The notes: a model not told the origin generated them from the letters alone. Positions 34,224 through 43,581 are shown, counted from the stretch's first letter. The stretch: DNA of 64,000 bases from Lutispora thermophila DSM 19022 (GCF_900142105.1 NZ_FQZS01000013.1:1-64000); one strand, 5' to 3'. Numbers and translations are program-made.

Positions 34224-36704
34224 ATGTTAAAGAAGTATTTTAAAGACAGGTTAAATATAATAAAGCTTATTACATTCTTTATATTTGCATTGATGATATT
34301 TAAGTTGGCAGATTTACAGATAGTAAAAGGAGACTACTACAAGCAGAGATCTGAAACAGTTAGAACAAGAAACATCAATATAACAGCAAATAGAGGTAAA
34401 ATAGTTGACAGATATGGTAAGCTTTTGGCAGGAAATAAGCAAAGCTATTCTTTAAGCATCCTTAAAACTAATGTGCCTGATGAAACAGTTAATGACATTG
34501 CTTTGGCAGTGGTAAACATACTTGAGCAAAATGGCGATAAGTATAAAGATGAGATCCCTATTTTGATGAATCCAATTAGATTTAGTTATGAAGATGAAGA
34601 AATGCAATGGAAGCAAAAATATAATATTCCTGTTGATGCAACACCTGAAGAAGCTTTTAGAAAGTTGAGAGAAGACTATAATATTCCAAAAGATACTATA
34701 GATATTGAAGCTTATTCCACTCTTCAAAACCAATATGAGGTTGAACTTCCTTTTAAAATTGATGAATATGAATACAGTTATAAGAAAGAAGAAAAAAAGT
34801 GGAAAGTTAAAAATGGGTTTACAGAAGATGATACAGCATGGGATGTATTCAACAAACTTGCAGAAAAATATAAGATTGATTTGGCTACATATTCTGTGGA
34901 ACAAGCCAGAAAGATTATGGCTGTAAAATACTTGTTGAAGCAGAATAAATATCCTGCTTATGAACCAATAGAAATTGCAACAAACATAAGTGATGAGACT
35001 AGAGCCATGATTGAAGAAAATAAAATATATTTACCTGGAGTTCAGATAATGAGTAAGCCCTTGCGTTATTATCCAAATGGAGATTTTGCGTCACACATAT
35101 TAGGATACTTGGGAAAGATAAGTTCAGACCTGGAAGAGTTAATGGAGAAGGGCTATACCCCTCAGGATATGATAGGCAAATCGGGTATAGAGTATAGTAT
35201 GGAAGAGTATTTAAAAGGTACTGATGGCTCAATGCAGATAGAAGTAGATGCAAAAGGTACTCTTATAGATACAATTGCTGAAGTTGAGCCTATGCCAGGA
35301 GATACTGTTGTATTAACTATTGCATCAAAGCTTCAGAAAGTGGCAGAGGAATCCCTAAAAAATACCATAAATGATGTTAGAAATAAAAAGCCTTATCCAC
35401 AGACATATTCTGGTGCTGTAGTAGCTATAGATGTCAATACCGGGGAAATACTTGCTATGGCAAGCGAACCCAAGTTTGATCCCAATTTATTTGCTTCAGG
35501 AATAAGCAGTAAAGATTGGGCTTCATTACAGCCTGCCACTGATGACAGATATGCACCAAAGCCATTGATAAATAATGCTATATCCTATCCCCTACCACCT
35601 GGATCAACATTTAAAATGCTGACAGCTACAGCGGGACTTACAGAAAATAAAATAGGTATTAATGAATCCATAATATGCAGAGGCAGATATACAGGAGTAG
35701 CGGGTGTTTCACCTTCAGATTCCCATGGAGCGGTACATGGAGCTACTAATCTCCTAAAGGCCATAAAGGTATCTTGTAATAATTACTTTTTTGAAACAGG
35801 AAGAAGACTTGGGGGAGAACTGTTTGAAAAGTATGCAGAATTATATGGTTTTGGCCAATATACAGGAATAGAACTTCCATTTGAGGCGAAAGGAATGGTG
35901 GAAGGTCCTAAACATAAGCAGAAATTATATGAAGGATATATAGATAGCTATTTAACATATACTGTAAAGCTGCAAGATGAAGAGGCGAAGAACAAGATAA
36001 AAGCTATGATTTACGAAAAGCCTGCTGAAGGTCAAACAAATTATTTATTCTACAAGGAAATGAGGGGTCGTATAAGAGAGCTGGGGGTTACTGAAGACAG
36101 GCATATTGATAAGATAATCTGGTATGTGACAGAAAGCAAGTATCGTCCAGGTGATGTGCTGAATGCAGCTATAGGCCAGGGTTTAAATAATGTGACCCCG
36201 CTCCAGCTTGCTTGTTATGTAGCAACCATAGCTAATGGTGGTACAAGATATAAACCTCATATTGTAAGCAAGGTCATAGCTTATGACGGAACTGTTAAGC
36301 TAGAGAAGAAACCGGAAGTGGTTCAAAAGCTGGACATTGATCCTGCTGACTTAGAAGCAATCAAAAGAGGAATGTTGGCTGTTACTACTGAATCAGGAGG
36401 AACTGCAAGGAGTACCTTTGCAGATAGCAAAATACTTGTAGCTGGCAAAACCGGTACCGCAGAAGCAGGTAAATACAGACCTGATCCTGTAAACAATCCT
36501 AAACTGTATGTTGATTATAATGACCATTCATGGTTTGTAGGATTTGCTCCTTATGAAAACCCACAGATAGCTGTGGTAGCAGTTGTATTCCAAGGAGGAT
36601 TTGGAAGCGGCGCAGCTCCGATTGCCCGAGCAATAATAGAAGAATATTTAGCTTCAGAAGATGTTCAGGACTATGTTGTACCCTATAATGAACTACAACC
36701 ATAG
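34224..36704 (+). CDS. mrdA: Penicillin-binding protein 2 (elongation transpeptidase)
   Basis: 826 residues, class B PBP that cross-links lateral-wall peptidoglycan. One N-terminal helix ('LITFFIFALMIFKLADLQIV'), the pedestal start 'RGKIVDRYGKLLAGNK', then the transpeptidase domain with S-x-x-K 'PPGSTFKML', S-x-N 'KVSCNNYF' and K-T-G 'AGKTGTAEAG'. It is ~150 residues longer than enterobacterial PBP2. Part of the excess is an insertion at ~120-220 holding two similar ~35-residue repeats ('EEMQWKQKYNI', 'EEKKWKVKNGF'). The stop is 12 bp before a fold-back element. Confidence 0.96.
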   Translation: MLKKYFKDRLNIIKLITFFIFALMIFKLADLQIVKGDYYKQRSETVRTRNINITANRGKIVDRYGKLLAGNKQSYSLSILKTNVPDETVNDIALAVVNILEQNGDKYKDEIPILMNPIRFSYEDEEMQWKQKYNIPVDATPEEAFRKLREDYNIPKDTIDIEAYSTLQNQYEVELPFKIDEYEYSYKKEEKKWKVKNGFTEDDTAWDVFNKLAEKYKIDLATYSVEQARKIMAVKYLLKQNKYPAYEPIEIATNISDETRAMIEENKIYLPGVQIMSKPLRYYPNGDFASHILGYLGKISSDLEELMEKGYTPQDMIGKSGIEYSMEEYLKGTDGSMQIEVDAKGTLIDTIAEVEPMPGDTVVLTIASKLQKVAEESLKNTINDVRNKKPYPQTYSGAVVAIDVNTGEILAMASEPKFDPNLFASGISSKDWASLQPATDDRYAPKPLINNAISYPLPPGSTFKMLTATAGLTENKIGINESIICRGRYTGVAGVSPSDSHGAVHGATNLLKAIKVSCNNYFFETGRRLGGELFEKYAELYGFGQYTGIELPFEAKGMVEGPKHKQKLYEGYIDSYLTYTVKLQDEEAKNKIKAMIYEKPAEGQTNYLFYKEMRGRIRELGVTEDRHIDKIIWYVTESKYRPGDVLNAAIGQGLNNVTPLQLACYVATIANGGTRYKPHIVSKVIAYDGTVKLEKKPEVVQKLDIDPADLEAIKRGMLAVTTESGGTARSTFADSKILVAGKTGTAEAGKYRPDPVNNPKLYVDYNDHSWFVGFAPYENPQIAVVAVVFQGGFGSGAAPIARAIIEEYLASEDVQDYVVPYNELQP

Positions 36705-36716
36705 GATGGTCGCGTT

Positions 36717-37012
36717 GCCTAAGGTATTTCTATAGGGGCTTATTGAGGAACACAGATTAGCACGGCTGTAATCAAGGATTAACACGGAGGGTATTCTTTT
36801 TTAAATACTAATAGGCTCTCAGTAATTAAATAAGCATATGTGCAAATTAATATAAAAGAATTGCACATATGCTTATTCTTTAGTAAGTAAAGCTTTTTAA
36901 GATATAAAAGTTGTTATTCCGGGAGTATACTCTAAGAAAGCAAACCCAAGAGGAATACTCGAACTCTCGTAACTCGTAGCATGCCAAAGGACAGGAAAGG
37001 AATACCACAGGC
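36717..37012. mobile_element. Fold-back (MITE-like) element, copy E1
   Basis: 296 bp bounded by GCCTAAGGTATT (36717) and AATACCACAGGC (37001-37012), which match as inverted repeats at 10 of 12 positions. Inside: 'aacacagattagcacgg' and 'ggattaacacgg'; a perfect 17-bp hairpin AATAAGCATATGTGCAA (36829-36845) / TTGCACATATGCTTATT (36861-36877); 'agaggaatact'; and 'cgtagcatgcc'. All these blocks recur in the same order in E2 at 56748-57142. No coding capacity. The hairpin may also terminate mrdA transcription. Confidence 0.65.
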
Positions 37013-37040
37013 TACACATCGGAGTAAACTACACTGAAAT

Positions 37041-37258
37041 CTAAGGGATATATAAAAGAACATATTTATTAACTTTGTCAGTGACTCTTCGTGAAATCTA
37101 AAATAGAGAATTCGTAAGAGCAGCATGGAGGCTGCGCTAGGCGCAAATATGCGGAGCGTAGGTCGTGGATGCCCGTTTTTGCGCCGTTAGGATTTTCTTT
37201 TAGATGAGCATTAGAGTTACAAAAGTTAATACCTTATGCGATATTATATATCCCTTAG
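37041..37258. repeat. Second fold-back structure, E4
   Basis: CTAAGGGATATATA (37041-37054) and TATATATCCCTTAG (37245-37258) are perfect 14-bp inverted repeats. The similarity continues inwards ('tattaacttt' on both arms). The centre is a GC-rich stem, CTAGGCGCAAA near 37137 against TTTGCGCC near 37180. No ORF. Confidence 0.55.
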
Positions 37259-37289
37259 TTTGGCTATAAAACCTTAAATAACTATATAT

Positions 37290-37411
37290 TATTATTTTAG
37301 TGGACTTTTGTGTTTTTTAGTGTTCTTAAAAATAAACCCAGAGACATACCCTAACACCGCATTCCCCGCGCCACGAACCAGGACGCAAAAGTAATCCCCT
37401 AGACCACACAA
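37290..37411 (-). repeat. Partial inverted copy of the E1/E2 family, E3
   Basis: Read on the minus strand it begins 'ggtctaggggatta', then 'ggtgttagggtatgtctctg' and 'ttttaagaacactaaa'. These match the left end of E2 ('gcctagggtatt', 'agtgtttgggtattccttctg', 'ttttaagaacacgg'). Only one end is evident, so it looks truncated. It ends ~92 bp before minC. Confidence 0.5.
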
Positions 37412-37503
37412 CCAATAATATACGAAATATCGTAAGAAAAAGAAGGAATTACAAAATATTTGAAGAAAATATATAAGATAGTTAACTTCATGGGGGTATA
37501 CTG

Positions 37504-38169
37504 ATGAAAGACGATGCAATAGTATTTAAAGGAACTAAAGAGGGGTTGTATATAGTACTTAAAGAAGAAATGATCTTTGATGATATAGTCCATGAACTGG
37601 AGAATAAAATTAAACCGTCCAAGCGCTTCTTTGAAGGAGCAAAGATAGTGAATTTTAAGGGAAAAAGCTTAACTCCCGGAGAATATGAAGAACTGGTTGA
37701 TATATTGCAAAATCAATACGGAATGCAATTTTTAGGAGATTATGAAAGTCTATGTAGGAATGACGTATTTCCCAAGGAAGATCAAAAAGACCAACCAATT
37801 CCTGAGCCTGTCAAGCAGCCTTTAGGAGACGAGGAAAAGGCTCTTTTCATAAAAGGAACTATAAGATCAGGACAGCTGATTAAATTCGATGGAAACATAG
37901 TGGTGTTGGGAGATGTAAATCCAGGTGCCTATTTAGAAGCTACGGGAAGCATTATTGTGATGGGAAATATGAGAGGTACAGCTCATTCGGGGACACAAGG
38001 GGATTATAGTACATACATAGCGGCATATAAAATGGAACCTATGCAATTAAGAATCGGAGATATTATTAACAGACCACCGGATGAAAAAAAATATAAATCA
38101 GAGGTACCTGAGATGGCAGTAGTCAAGCAAGGTATGATTATTGTGGAACCTTATCTGGTCAAGAAATAA
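37504..38169 (+). CDS. minC: Septum site-determining protein MinC
   Basis: 221 residues. The N-terminal domain inhibits FtsZ polymerisation. The C-terminal beta-helix ('IKGTIRSGQLIKFDGNIVVL', 'GDVNPGAYLEATGSIIVMG') binds MinD. GGGGG before ATG. First of minCDE. The ~800-bp gap in front is full of fold-back elements, so the operon promoter must lie between or after them. Confidence 0.93.
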   Translation: MKDDAIVFKGTKEGLYIVLKEEMIFDDIVHELENKIKPSKRFFEGAKIVNFKGKSLTPGEYEELVDILQNQYGMQFLGDYESLCRNDVFPKEDQKDQPIPEPVKQPLGDEEKALFIKGTIRSGQLIKFDGNIVVLGDVNPGAYLEATGSIIVMGNMRGTAHSGTQGDYSTYIAAYKMEPMQLRIGDIINRPPDEKKYKSEVPEMAVVKQGMIIVEPYLVKK

Positions 38170-38193
38170 TTAATTAGCAATGGAGGTAATAAT

Positions 38194-38994
38194 ATGGGCG
38201 AAGTAATAGTAATAACTTCGGGTAAGGGTGGTGTTGGAAAAACAACTACAACAGCAAACCTTGGAACTGGCTTGGCTTTGGAAGGCAAAAGCGTAGTTCT
38301 CCTGGATGCAGATATTGGATTGAGAAATCTGGATGTTGTTATGGGCTTGGAAAACAGGATAGTATATGATCTTGTTGATGTAGTTGAAGGGATATGCAGA
38401 ATTAAGCAAGCTCTAATAAAAGACAAAAGATATCCAAATCTTTATCTAATGCCTGCTGCTCAAACTAAGGATAAAAATGCCGTAAAACCAGAGCAAATGT
38501 TAAAGCTTACTAAAGAATTAGCAGAAGAATATGATTTTGTACTGGTAGATTGTCCAGCAGGAATAGAGCAAGGTTTTAAGAACGCTATAGTAGGTGCAAA
38601 TAGATCCATTGTTGTGACAACACCCGAAGTATCAGCAGTAAGAGATGCGGACAGGATTATAGGGCTTTTGGAAGCAAATGGACTTAGAAATCCACAACTC
38701 ATCATAAACAGGGTAAAAATTGATATGGTAAGAAGAGGAGATATGATGAATATTGATGATATGGTTGATATACTTGCCATTGATCTTCTCGGAGTAATCC
38801 CTGATGATGAGTATATTGTTGTATCAACCAATCGTGGAGAGCCGGCAATATCAGAAAGCAAATCACTGGCAGGACAAGCCTATAAGAATATAGTGAAGAG
38901 AATATTGGGAGAAAATGTGCCATTTATGAATCTGGATACGGATGAAGGATTCATGGCTAAGCTGGCAAAGGTTTTTGGTTTTAGAAAGAAATAG
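38194..38994 (+). CDS. minD: Septum site-determining ATPase MinD
   Basis: 266 residues with the deviant Walker A 'GKGGVGKTTTTAN', 'LLDADIGLRNLDVVMGL' and 'DCPAGIEQGF'. The amphipathic C-terminal helix ('DEGFMAKLAKVFGFRKK') targets the membrane. It recruits MinC to the poles and is stimulated by MinE. Confidence 0.98.
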   Translation: MGEVIVITSGKGGVGKTTTTANLGTGLALEGKSVVLLDADIGLRNLDVVMGLENRIVYDLVDVVEGICRIKQALIKDKRYPNLYLMPAAQTKDKNAVKPEQMLKLTKELAEEYDFVLVDCPAGIEQGFKNAIVGANRSIVVTTPEVSAVRDADRIIGLLEANGLRNPQLIINRVKIDMVRRGDMMNIDDMVDILAIDLLGVIPDDEYIVVSTNRGEPAISESKSLAGQAYKNIVKRILGENVPFMNLDTDEGFMAKLAKVFGFRKK

Positions 38995-39009
38995 AATGGA
39001 GGAGTATAA

Positions 39010-39294
39010 ATGGACTTGTTCAAGCTTTTCAATAAAGGAGAAAGCAGCAACAGCAAAGACATAGCTAAAGAAAGGCTTCAACTCCTTTTAATACATGACA
39101 GAGCCAATGTGTCTCCTCAATTTCTGGAAATGATAAAAGGTGAAATAATGGATGTTTTAACGGATTATATTGAAATTGATGAGACAGGACTAGAGATTAA
39201 ATTGACACGTACAAAGAGGGAAAACGATAATTCTACCATACCTGCCTTAGTGGCTAATATTCCTATAAAGAAGATGAAAGAAAATATTAGATAG
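39010..39294 (+). CDS. minE: Cell division topological specificity factor MinE
   Basis: 94 residues. 'SKDIAKERLQLLLIHDRANV' is the MinD-binding anti-CDR segment, followed by the dimerisation domain. Presence of MinE predicts Min oscillation, not the DivIVA-only mode of B. subtilis. AATGGAGG before ATG. Confidence 0.95.
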   Translation: MDLFKLFNKGESSNSKDIAKERLQLLLIHDRANVSPQFLEMIKGEIMDVLTDYIEIDETGLEIKLTRTKRENDNSTIPALVANIPIKKMKENIR

Positions 39295-39354
39295 AGGCAT
39301 AATTATCCTCCTTGACCCATATATATTAGAGAAAAAACAATGGAGGAGGATAAT

Positions 39355-40089
39355 ATGGATAACGACAGATTTAACTTCAACGATGAAAATCTACCAAGAC
39401 CAAGGTACATAAATGAATACAGAAAGATGGGAGATATTTTCCTGCCTCGGTTTGGAAAGGATAGAAACTATTTTGACAAGTTGCTCTTCCAGATTTTTAT
39501 CTCGCTTATCATATTGGCCGTTGTTCTGCTCATTAACAGCATAAACATAAATATAGCAAAGAACTTTACCTCAAGCATTAAGAAAGTTATAAATTGGAAG
39601 GTTGATCTTCAAAGTGTTATGGATGTTATAGAAGGTACAAAGCTATTGCAGGAAGACAATGAGTTTGAGAATGAAACTCCTACTCTGCCTGTCAGCGACA
39701 GTAGCATGTTTATAATGCCCGTAGAAGGTGAAATAACCTCTCAGTTTGGACAAAGAGTACATCCTGTATTCAATACTGTTAGAACACATAATGGAATAGA
39801 TATTTCAGGCCAATACGGGGATAAAATAAAGGCTTCTATGTCAGGTATAGTTACTGAGGTGGGAGAGGATCCTACATTGGGGAAATACATATGGATTGTT
39901 AATGGAGAATATAGAACTCTGTATGCTCATTGCTCAAAAATTATTGCGCAGCAGAATCAAAAGATTAAACAAGGAGATATCATTGCAGAAGTGGGTGATT
40001 CAGGCTTAGCTTCTGGAGTCCACCTGCATTTTGAAATTTGGGAAAATGGTGAACCGGTAAATCCATTAGATAAAATAGATAATCCCTGA
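39355..40089 (+). CDS. Membrane-anchored M23 peptidase (SpoIVFA-like position)
   Basis: About 244 residues. One membrane helix ('LLFQIFISLIILAVVLLI', ~40-60) and a C-terminal LytM/M23 domain with an intact zinc site: 'RTHNGIDI' (His...Asp) and 'GVHLHFEIW' (His-x-His). It lies directly upstream of a spoIVFB-like gene, where B. subtilis has spoIVFA, whose product carries a related domain and holds SpoIVFB inactive. Unlike that protein, this one keeps all metal ligands. ATG 39355 follows GGAGGAGG; the ATG at 39340 is part of that site. Confidence 0.85.
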   Translation: MDNDRFNFNDENLPRPRYINEYRKMGDIFLPRFGKDRNYFDKLLFQIFISLIILAVVLLINSININIAKNFTSSIKKVINWKVDLQSVMDVIEGTKLLQEDNEFENETPTLPVSDSSMFIMPVEGEITSQFGQRVHPVFNTVRTHNGIDISGQYGDKIKASMSGIVTEVGEDPTLGKYIWIVNGEYRTLYAHCSKIIAQQNQKIKQGDIIAEVGDSGLASGVHLHFEIWENGEPVNPLDKIDNP

Positions 40090-40109
40090 CTAAATGGGAG
40101 GTTCTTATT

Positions 40110-40940
40110 GTGAGGATAAAAATAAATATATCTTTTATCCTTTTTTTATTTATTAGCATATATTTTAGTTTTTGGCAAAACGCTATAATTATTTTTTTCA
40201 GCGTGCTGCTTCATGAGTTGGGACATAGCATAGTAGCAAAGTTTTTTAATATAAAAGTGTTGGAGATACAGCTTTATCCATTTGGAGGCATAGCTTATGC
40301 AGAGAATATATCGAAATATGGAGGGAAAATAGAGCTTTTTGTTGCCTTAGCAGGACCTATTACAAGCATGCTGATAGCAATGTCTTTTTATTTTTTTGGC
40401 AAGCAGTGATCCTTTAGCAGCACAATAATAAAGTATAATATGGCTCTTTTGCTGTTCAATCTCATTCCAGCACTGCCTTTGGATGGAGGAAGCGTAGTAA
40501 GGAATCTGTTATTATCAAGATATAGTTACAAATATGCTACCAAAATAATGACAAGATCGGGGAAAATGCTTTCAATCCTGATTATTCTATATAATATAAA
40601 GCTGATGCTTAATGGGCAAACCGCCTTAAGCTATATGTTTGCAGGATTCTTTATATTTATTGGCGCTCTTAAGGAAGAAAAAAACTGCTCTTATATATAT
40701 TTATTAAATAGAAATAATAAAAAAATGAAGAAGATTCATAACTTGCATGTAACACAATTAAATGCTTCGAAGGAAACTTACATTAGAAGCATTGTTGATC
40801 AGTTCAGTCCTGGAAATATTTGCAAAGTAATGGTGTACGATGAAAAGGGTGAGTTGCTAAAGGAACTTTGTGAAGCAGACATAATGGATGGCTTTCTGAA
40901 ATACGGATACTATGGTAAAATAAAGGATATAGTAAAGTGA
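40110..40940 (+). pseudogene. spoIVFB: SpoIVFB-like site-2 (M50) protease with in-frame TGA
   Basis: One continuous frame from GTG 40110 (GGGAGG at 40096-40101) to 40940, interrupted by TGA at 40407-40409. Before the stop: membrane helices and the zinc motif 'LLHELGHSIVAKFF'. After it: 'FNLIPALPLDGGSVVRN', the second metal-ligand motif, then a CBS-like soluble tail. Both halves are needed for activity, so the stop would inactivate the enzyme unless read through; a TGG-to-TGA change is the simplest cause. Normal SpoIVFB cleaves pro-sigma K in the mother cell. The surrounding sequence is not degraded, suggesting a recent event, read-through or a sequence error. Confidence 0.8.
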
Positions 40941-40999
40941 TTCATTGATGAACTTTAATAATGAAAAAACTAAACTAAAGAAAAACAGGAGGATTAATT

Positions 41000-42853
41000 T
41001 TGGATTTAAATATAAAGGACTATATTTATGAAAAACTTCTCCCTAAGGTGGAGAAACCCGGAAGATATATTGGAACAGAATGGAATAGTGTTCATAAGGA
41101 CCCGAAGAATATAAACATCAGATTTGCTTTTTGCTTTCCTGATTCTTATGAAGTAGGAATGTCCCATCTAGGTATGAAAATATTATATCATTTGCTAAAT
41201 GATCAAAGTGATATATATTGCGAGAGAGTATTTGCACCTTGGCCAGACATGGAAAAAGTCATGAGGGAAGAAGGAATTAAACTTTTTGCTTTAGAATCAA
41301 GAGATTACATTAAGAATTTTGATTTTGTAGGTTTCACTTTACAGTATGAAATGAGTTATACCAATATTATCAATATGTTGGATTTAGCAGATATACCCAA
41401 GTTGTCAAGCCAAAGAGGAGAGGGAGATCCCTTTGTAGTGGCAGGAGGTCCTTGTGCATATAATCCTGAGCCTTTGGCAGAGATAGTAGACTTTTTCATG
41501 CTTGGAGAAGGCGAAGAGCAAATGCCTGAGGTTATGGAAGTCTACAGACAGTGGAAATCTCAAGGGCTTAAGAGAGAAGAGCTTCTTGATATGGTATCAA
41601 AGATACCAGGGGTTTATGTGCCTGCCTTTTATGATGTAACCTATAACCCAGATAATACAATAGAATCCATAAAGCCTAACAGGGATGGGGTACCTGCAAA
41701 AATTAAAAAAAGAGTTGTTAAAGATCTAAACAAAGCTTACTTTCCTGATAAAGTTATTGTCCCTTATATAGATATTGTACATGACAGGATAATGCTTGAG
41801 ATATTCAGAGGTTGTACAAGAGGTTGCAGATTCTGTCAGGCAGGTATGATTTACAGACCTGTCAGAGAAAGAACATTAGAAGAATTAGAAGCAATAGCAG
41901 AGAAATTAATTGAGAGTTCAGGATATGAAGAAATATCTCTGTCATCTCTATCAACAGGAGATTATTCCAAGCTCAATCAATTGGTTGAAAAGCTGATGTC
42001 AAAGTATGAAAAGGACAGAATTGGTCTTTCATTGCCTTCCTTGAGAATTGATTCTGTATCTTTGAAGCTGTTGCAGGATGTGCAAAAAGTAAGAAAAAGC
42101 GGTCTTACTTTTGCACCTGAAGCAGGAACTCAAAGATTGAGAGATGTAATAAATAAAAATGTAACTGAAGAAGATTTGATAAATTCTGTTGGTGCAGCTT
42201 TTGATTCAGGCTATAGCGGTGTTAAGCTGTATTTTATGATCGGTTTGCCCACAGAAACAATGGAAGATGTTGAGGGAATTGCAGATTTGGGTAATAAAGT
42301 TTTGGACAGATATTACCGAGTACCAAAGGGGCAGAGAGGTAAGGGGATAAATGTTACTATAAGCACATCCTGTTTTGTACCAAAACCTTTTACACCTTTC
42401 CAATGGGAACCTCAGGATACTATAGAATCCATGAGAGAGAAACAGAAGCATCTCCAGCAATTGCTAAGAAGAAAAGGTTTGACATACAACTGGCACGATC
42501 CTGAATTAAGTTATCTTGAAGCAGTTTTCGCCAGAGGAGACAGAAGGCTTTCTAAGGTTTTAATAAGAGCTTGGGAGCTAGGGTGCAAATTTGACAGTTG
42601 GGATCAGTACTTTAATTATGAAGCATGGCTGAAAGCATTTGAAGATTGCGGAATTGACCCTGATTTTTACACCATAAGGAGAAGAGATTTGGAAGAAGTA
42701 TTGCCGTGGAATCACATAGATGTGGGAGTTACTAAGAAGTATCTAAGGAGCGAATATAAAAAAGCCTTAAAAGGAGAGACAACCAGAGATTGCAGGATTG
42801 CTTGCACGGGGTGTGGAATTAATTTGCTTCAGGAAGGTGGGGTATGTAAATGA
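41000..42853 (+). CDS. B12-binding-like radical SAM protein (TIGR03960 family)
   Basis: 617 residues, TTG start with AGGAGG upstream. The N-terminal part resembles a cobalamin-binding fold ('FCFPDSYEVGMSHLGMKILY'). The radical SAM core has the cluster motif 'FRGCTRGCRFCQAG' and 'SLSSLSTGDYSKL'. Members of this family are always next to a TIGR03936 protein in Clostridia and often upstream of rng/rplU, as here. The reaction is unknown; RNA modification has been suggested from context. Confidence 0.9.
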   Translation: MDLNIKDYIYEKLLPKVEKPGRYIGTEWNSVHKDPKNINIRFAFCFPDSYEVGMSHLGMKILYHLLNDQSDIYCERVFAPWPDMEKVMREEGIKLFALESRDYIKNFDFVGFTLQYEMSYTNIINMLDLADIPKLSSQRGEGDPFVVAGGPCAYNPEPLAEIVDFFMLGEGEEQMPEVMEVYRQWKSQGLKREELLDMVSKIPGVYVPAFYDVTYNPDNTIESIKPNRDGVPAKIKKRVVKDLNKAYFPDKVIVPYIDIVHDRIMLEIFRGCTRGCRFCQAGMIYRPVRERTLEELEAIAEKLIESSGYEEISLSSLSTGDYSKLNQLVEKLMSKYEKDRIGLSLPSLRIDSVSLKLLQDVQKVRKSGLTFAPEAGTQRLRDVINKNVTEEDLINSVGAAFDSGYSGVKLYFMIGLPTETMEDVEGIADLGNKVLDRYYRVPKGQRGKGINVTISTSCFVPKPFTPFQWEPQDTIESMREKQKHLQQLLRRKGLTYNWHDPELSYLEAVFARGDRRLSKVLIRAWELGCKFDSWDQYFNYEAWLKAFEDCGIDPDFYTIRRRDLEEVLPWNHIDVGVTKKYLRSEYKKALKGETTRDCRIACTGCGINLLQEGGVCK

Positions 42854-43551
42854 TAAATATGAGACTAAAGTTCATAAAAGGGCCAGAGACAAAATATATA
42901 TCACATCTGGATTTGATGAGGACATTTCAGAGAGCATTGAGGAGGGCTCATGTACCCATTCATTATACAGAAGGTTTTAATCCCCATCCCAGTTTGTCCT
43001 TTGCATCTGCTCTTGGTATTGGCGTGACAAGCATTGGAGAATATCTGGATATAGTTTTGGATGAAGATATGTCTGAAAAGGATTTAATGGGCAAACTGAA
43101 CGAATCTCTGCCACAGGGACTTAAGATTGTGGATGCAGTGGTACTTCGTGATAGGGCAAAGAGTGCCATGGCATTGGTTACTGATGCAAGATACTCCATA
43201 GAGCTTATTTTTAAGGATTTAATAGATGCAGAGAAAATGATTGCGGATTTTATGGTTCAGAATAGCATAGTTGTGCCGAAGGAGCAGCCTAAGAAGAATT
43301 TTGAAACCACTGATGTAGATATAAGACCCATGATAAGAGTAATTAATGTTTTGCATCAAGAAAATCTAAATGTAACACTAGATTGTATCGTAGCATGCGG
43401 CAGCAAAGCAAATTTAAAACCGCATCTTTTGCTTGAAGCTCTGAGAAAATTTATGGGCGATATTTTTGAAATAAAGGAAATTAGAAGAGTGGAGCTTTAC
43501 GCAAATATTGATCATGAACTTGTGCCATTATCGCTGGTGGATAGAAAATAA
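42850..43551 (+). CDS. TIGR03936/DUF2344 radical-SAM-associated protein
   Basis: 233 residues beginning 'MINMRLKFIKGPETKYISHL', with 'HYTEGFNPHPSLSFASALGIGVTS', the hallmark of this family. It overlaps the radical SAM gene by 4 nt (ATGA) and likely works with it. In some species the two are fused. Confidence 0.9.
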   Translation: MINMRLKFIKGPETKYISHLDLMRTFQRALRRAHVPIHYTEGFNPHPSLSFASALGIGVTSIGEYLDIVLDEDMSEKDLMGKLNESLPQGLKIVDAVVLRDRAKSAMALVTDARYSIELIFKDLIDAEKMIADFMVQNSIVVPKEQPKKNFETTDVDIRPMIRVINVLHQENLNVTLDCIVACGSKANLKPHLLLEALRKFMGDIFEIKEIRRVELYANIDHELVPLSLVDRK

Positions 43552-43581
43552 CTAAAGGGTCGATTCATTCTCTTAGGATAG

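Noticed and set aside
40407-40409. TGA in spoIVFB as selenocysteine
   Set aside because: No bacterial SECIS-like hairpin directly follows, the position is not a catalytic Cys in the family, and no sel genes are in the window.
42798-42980. 60-codon ORF across the junction of the radical SAM and TIGR03936 genes
   Set aside because: Out of frame with both clear genes and fully contained within them.
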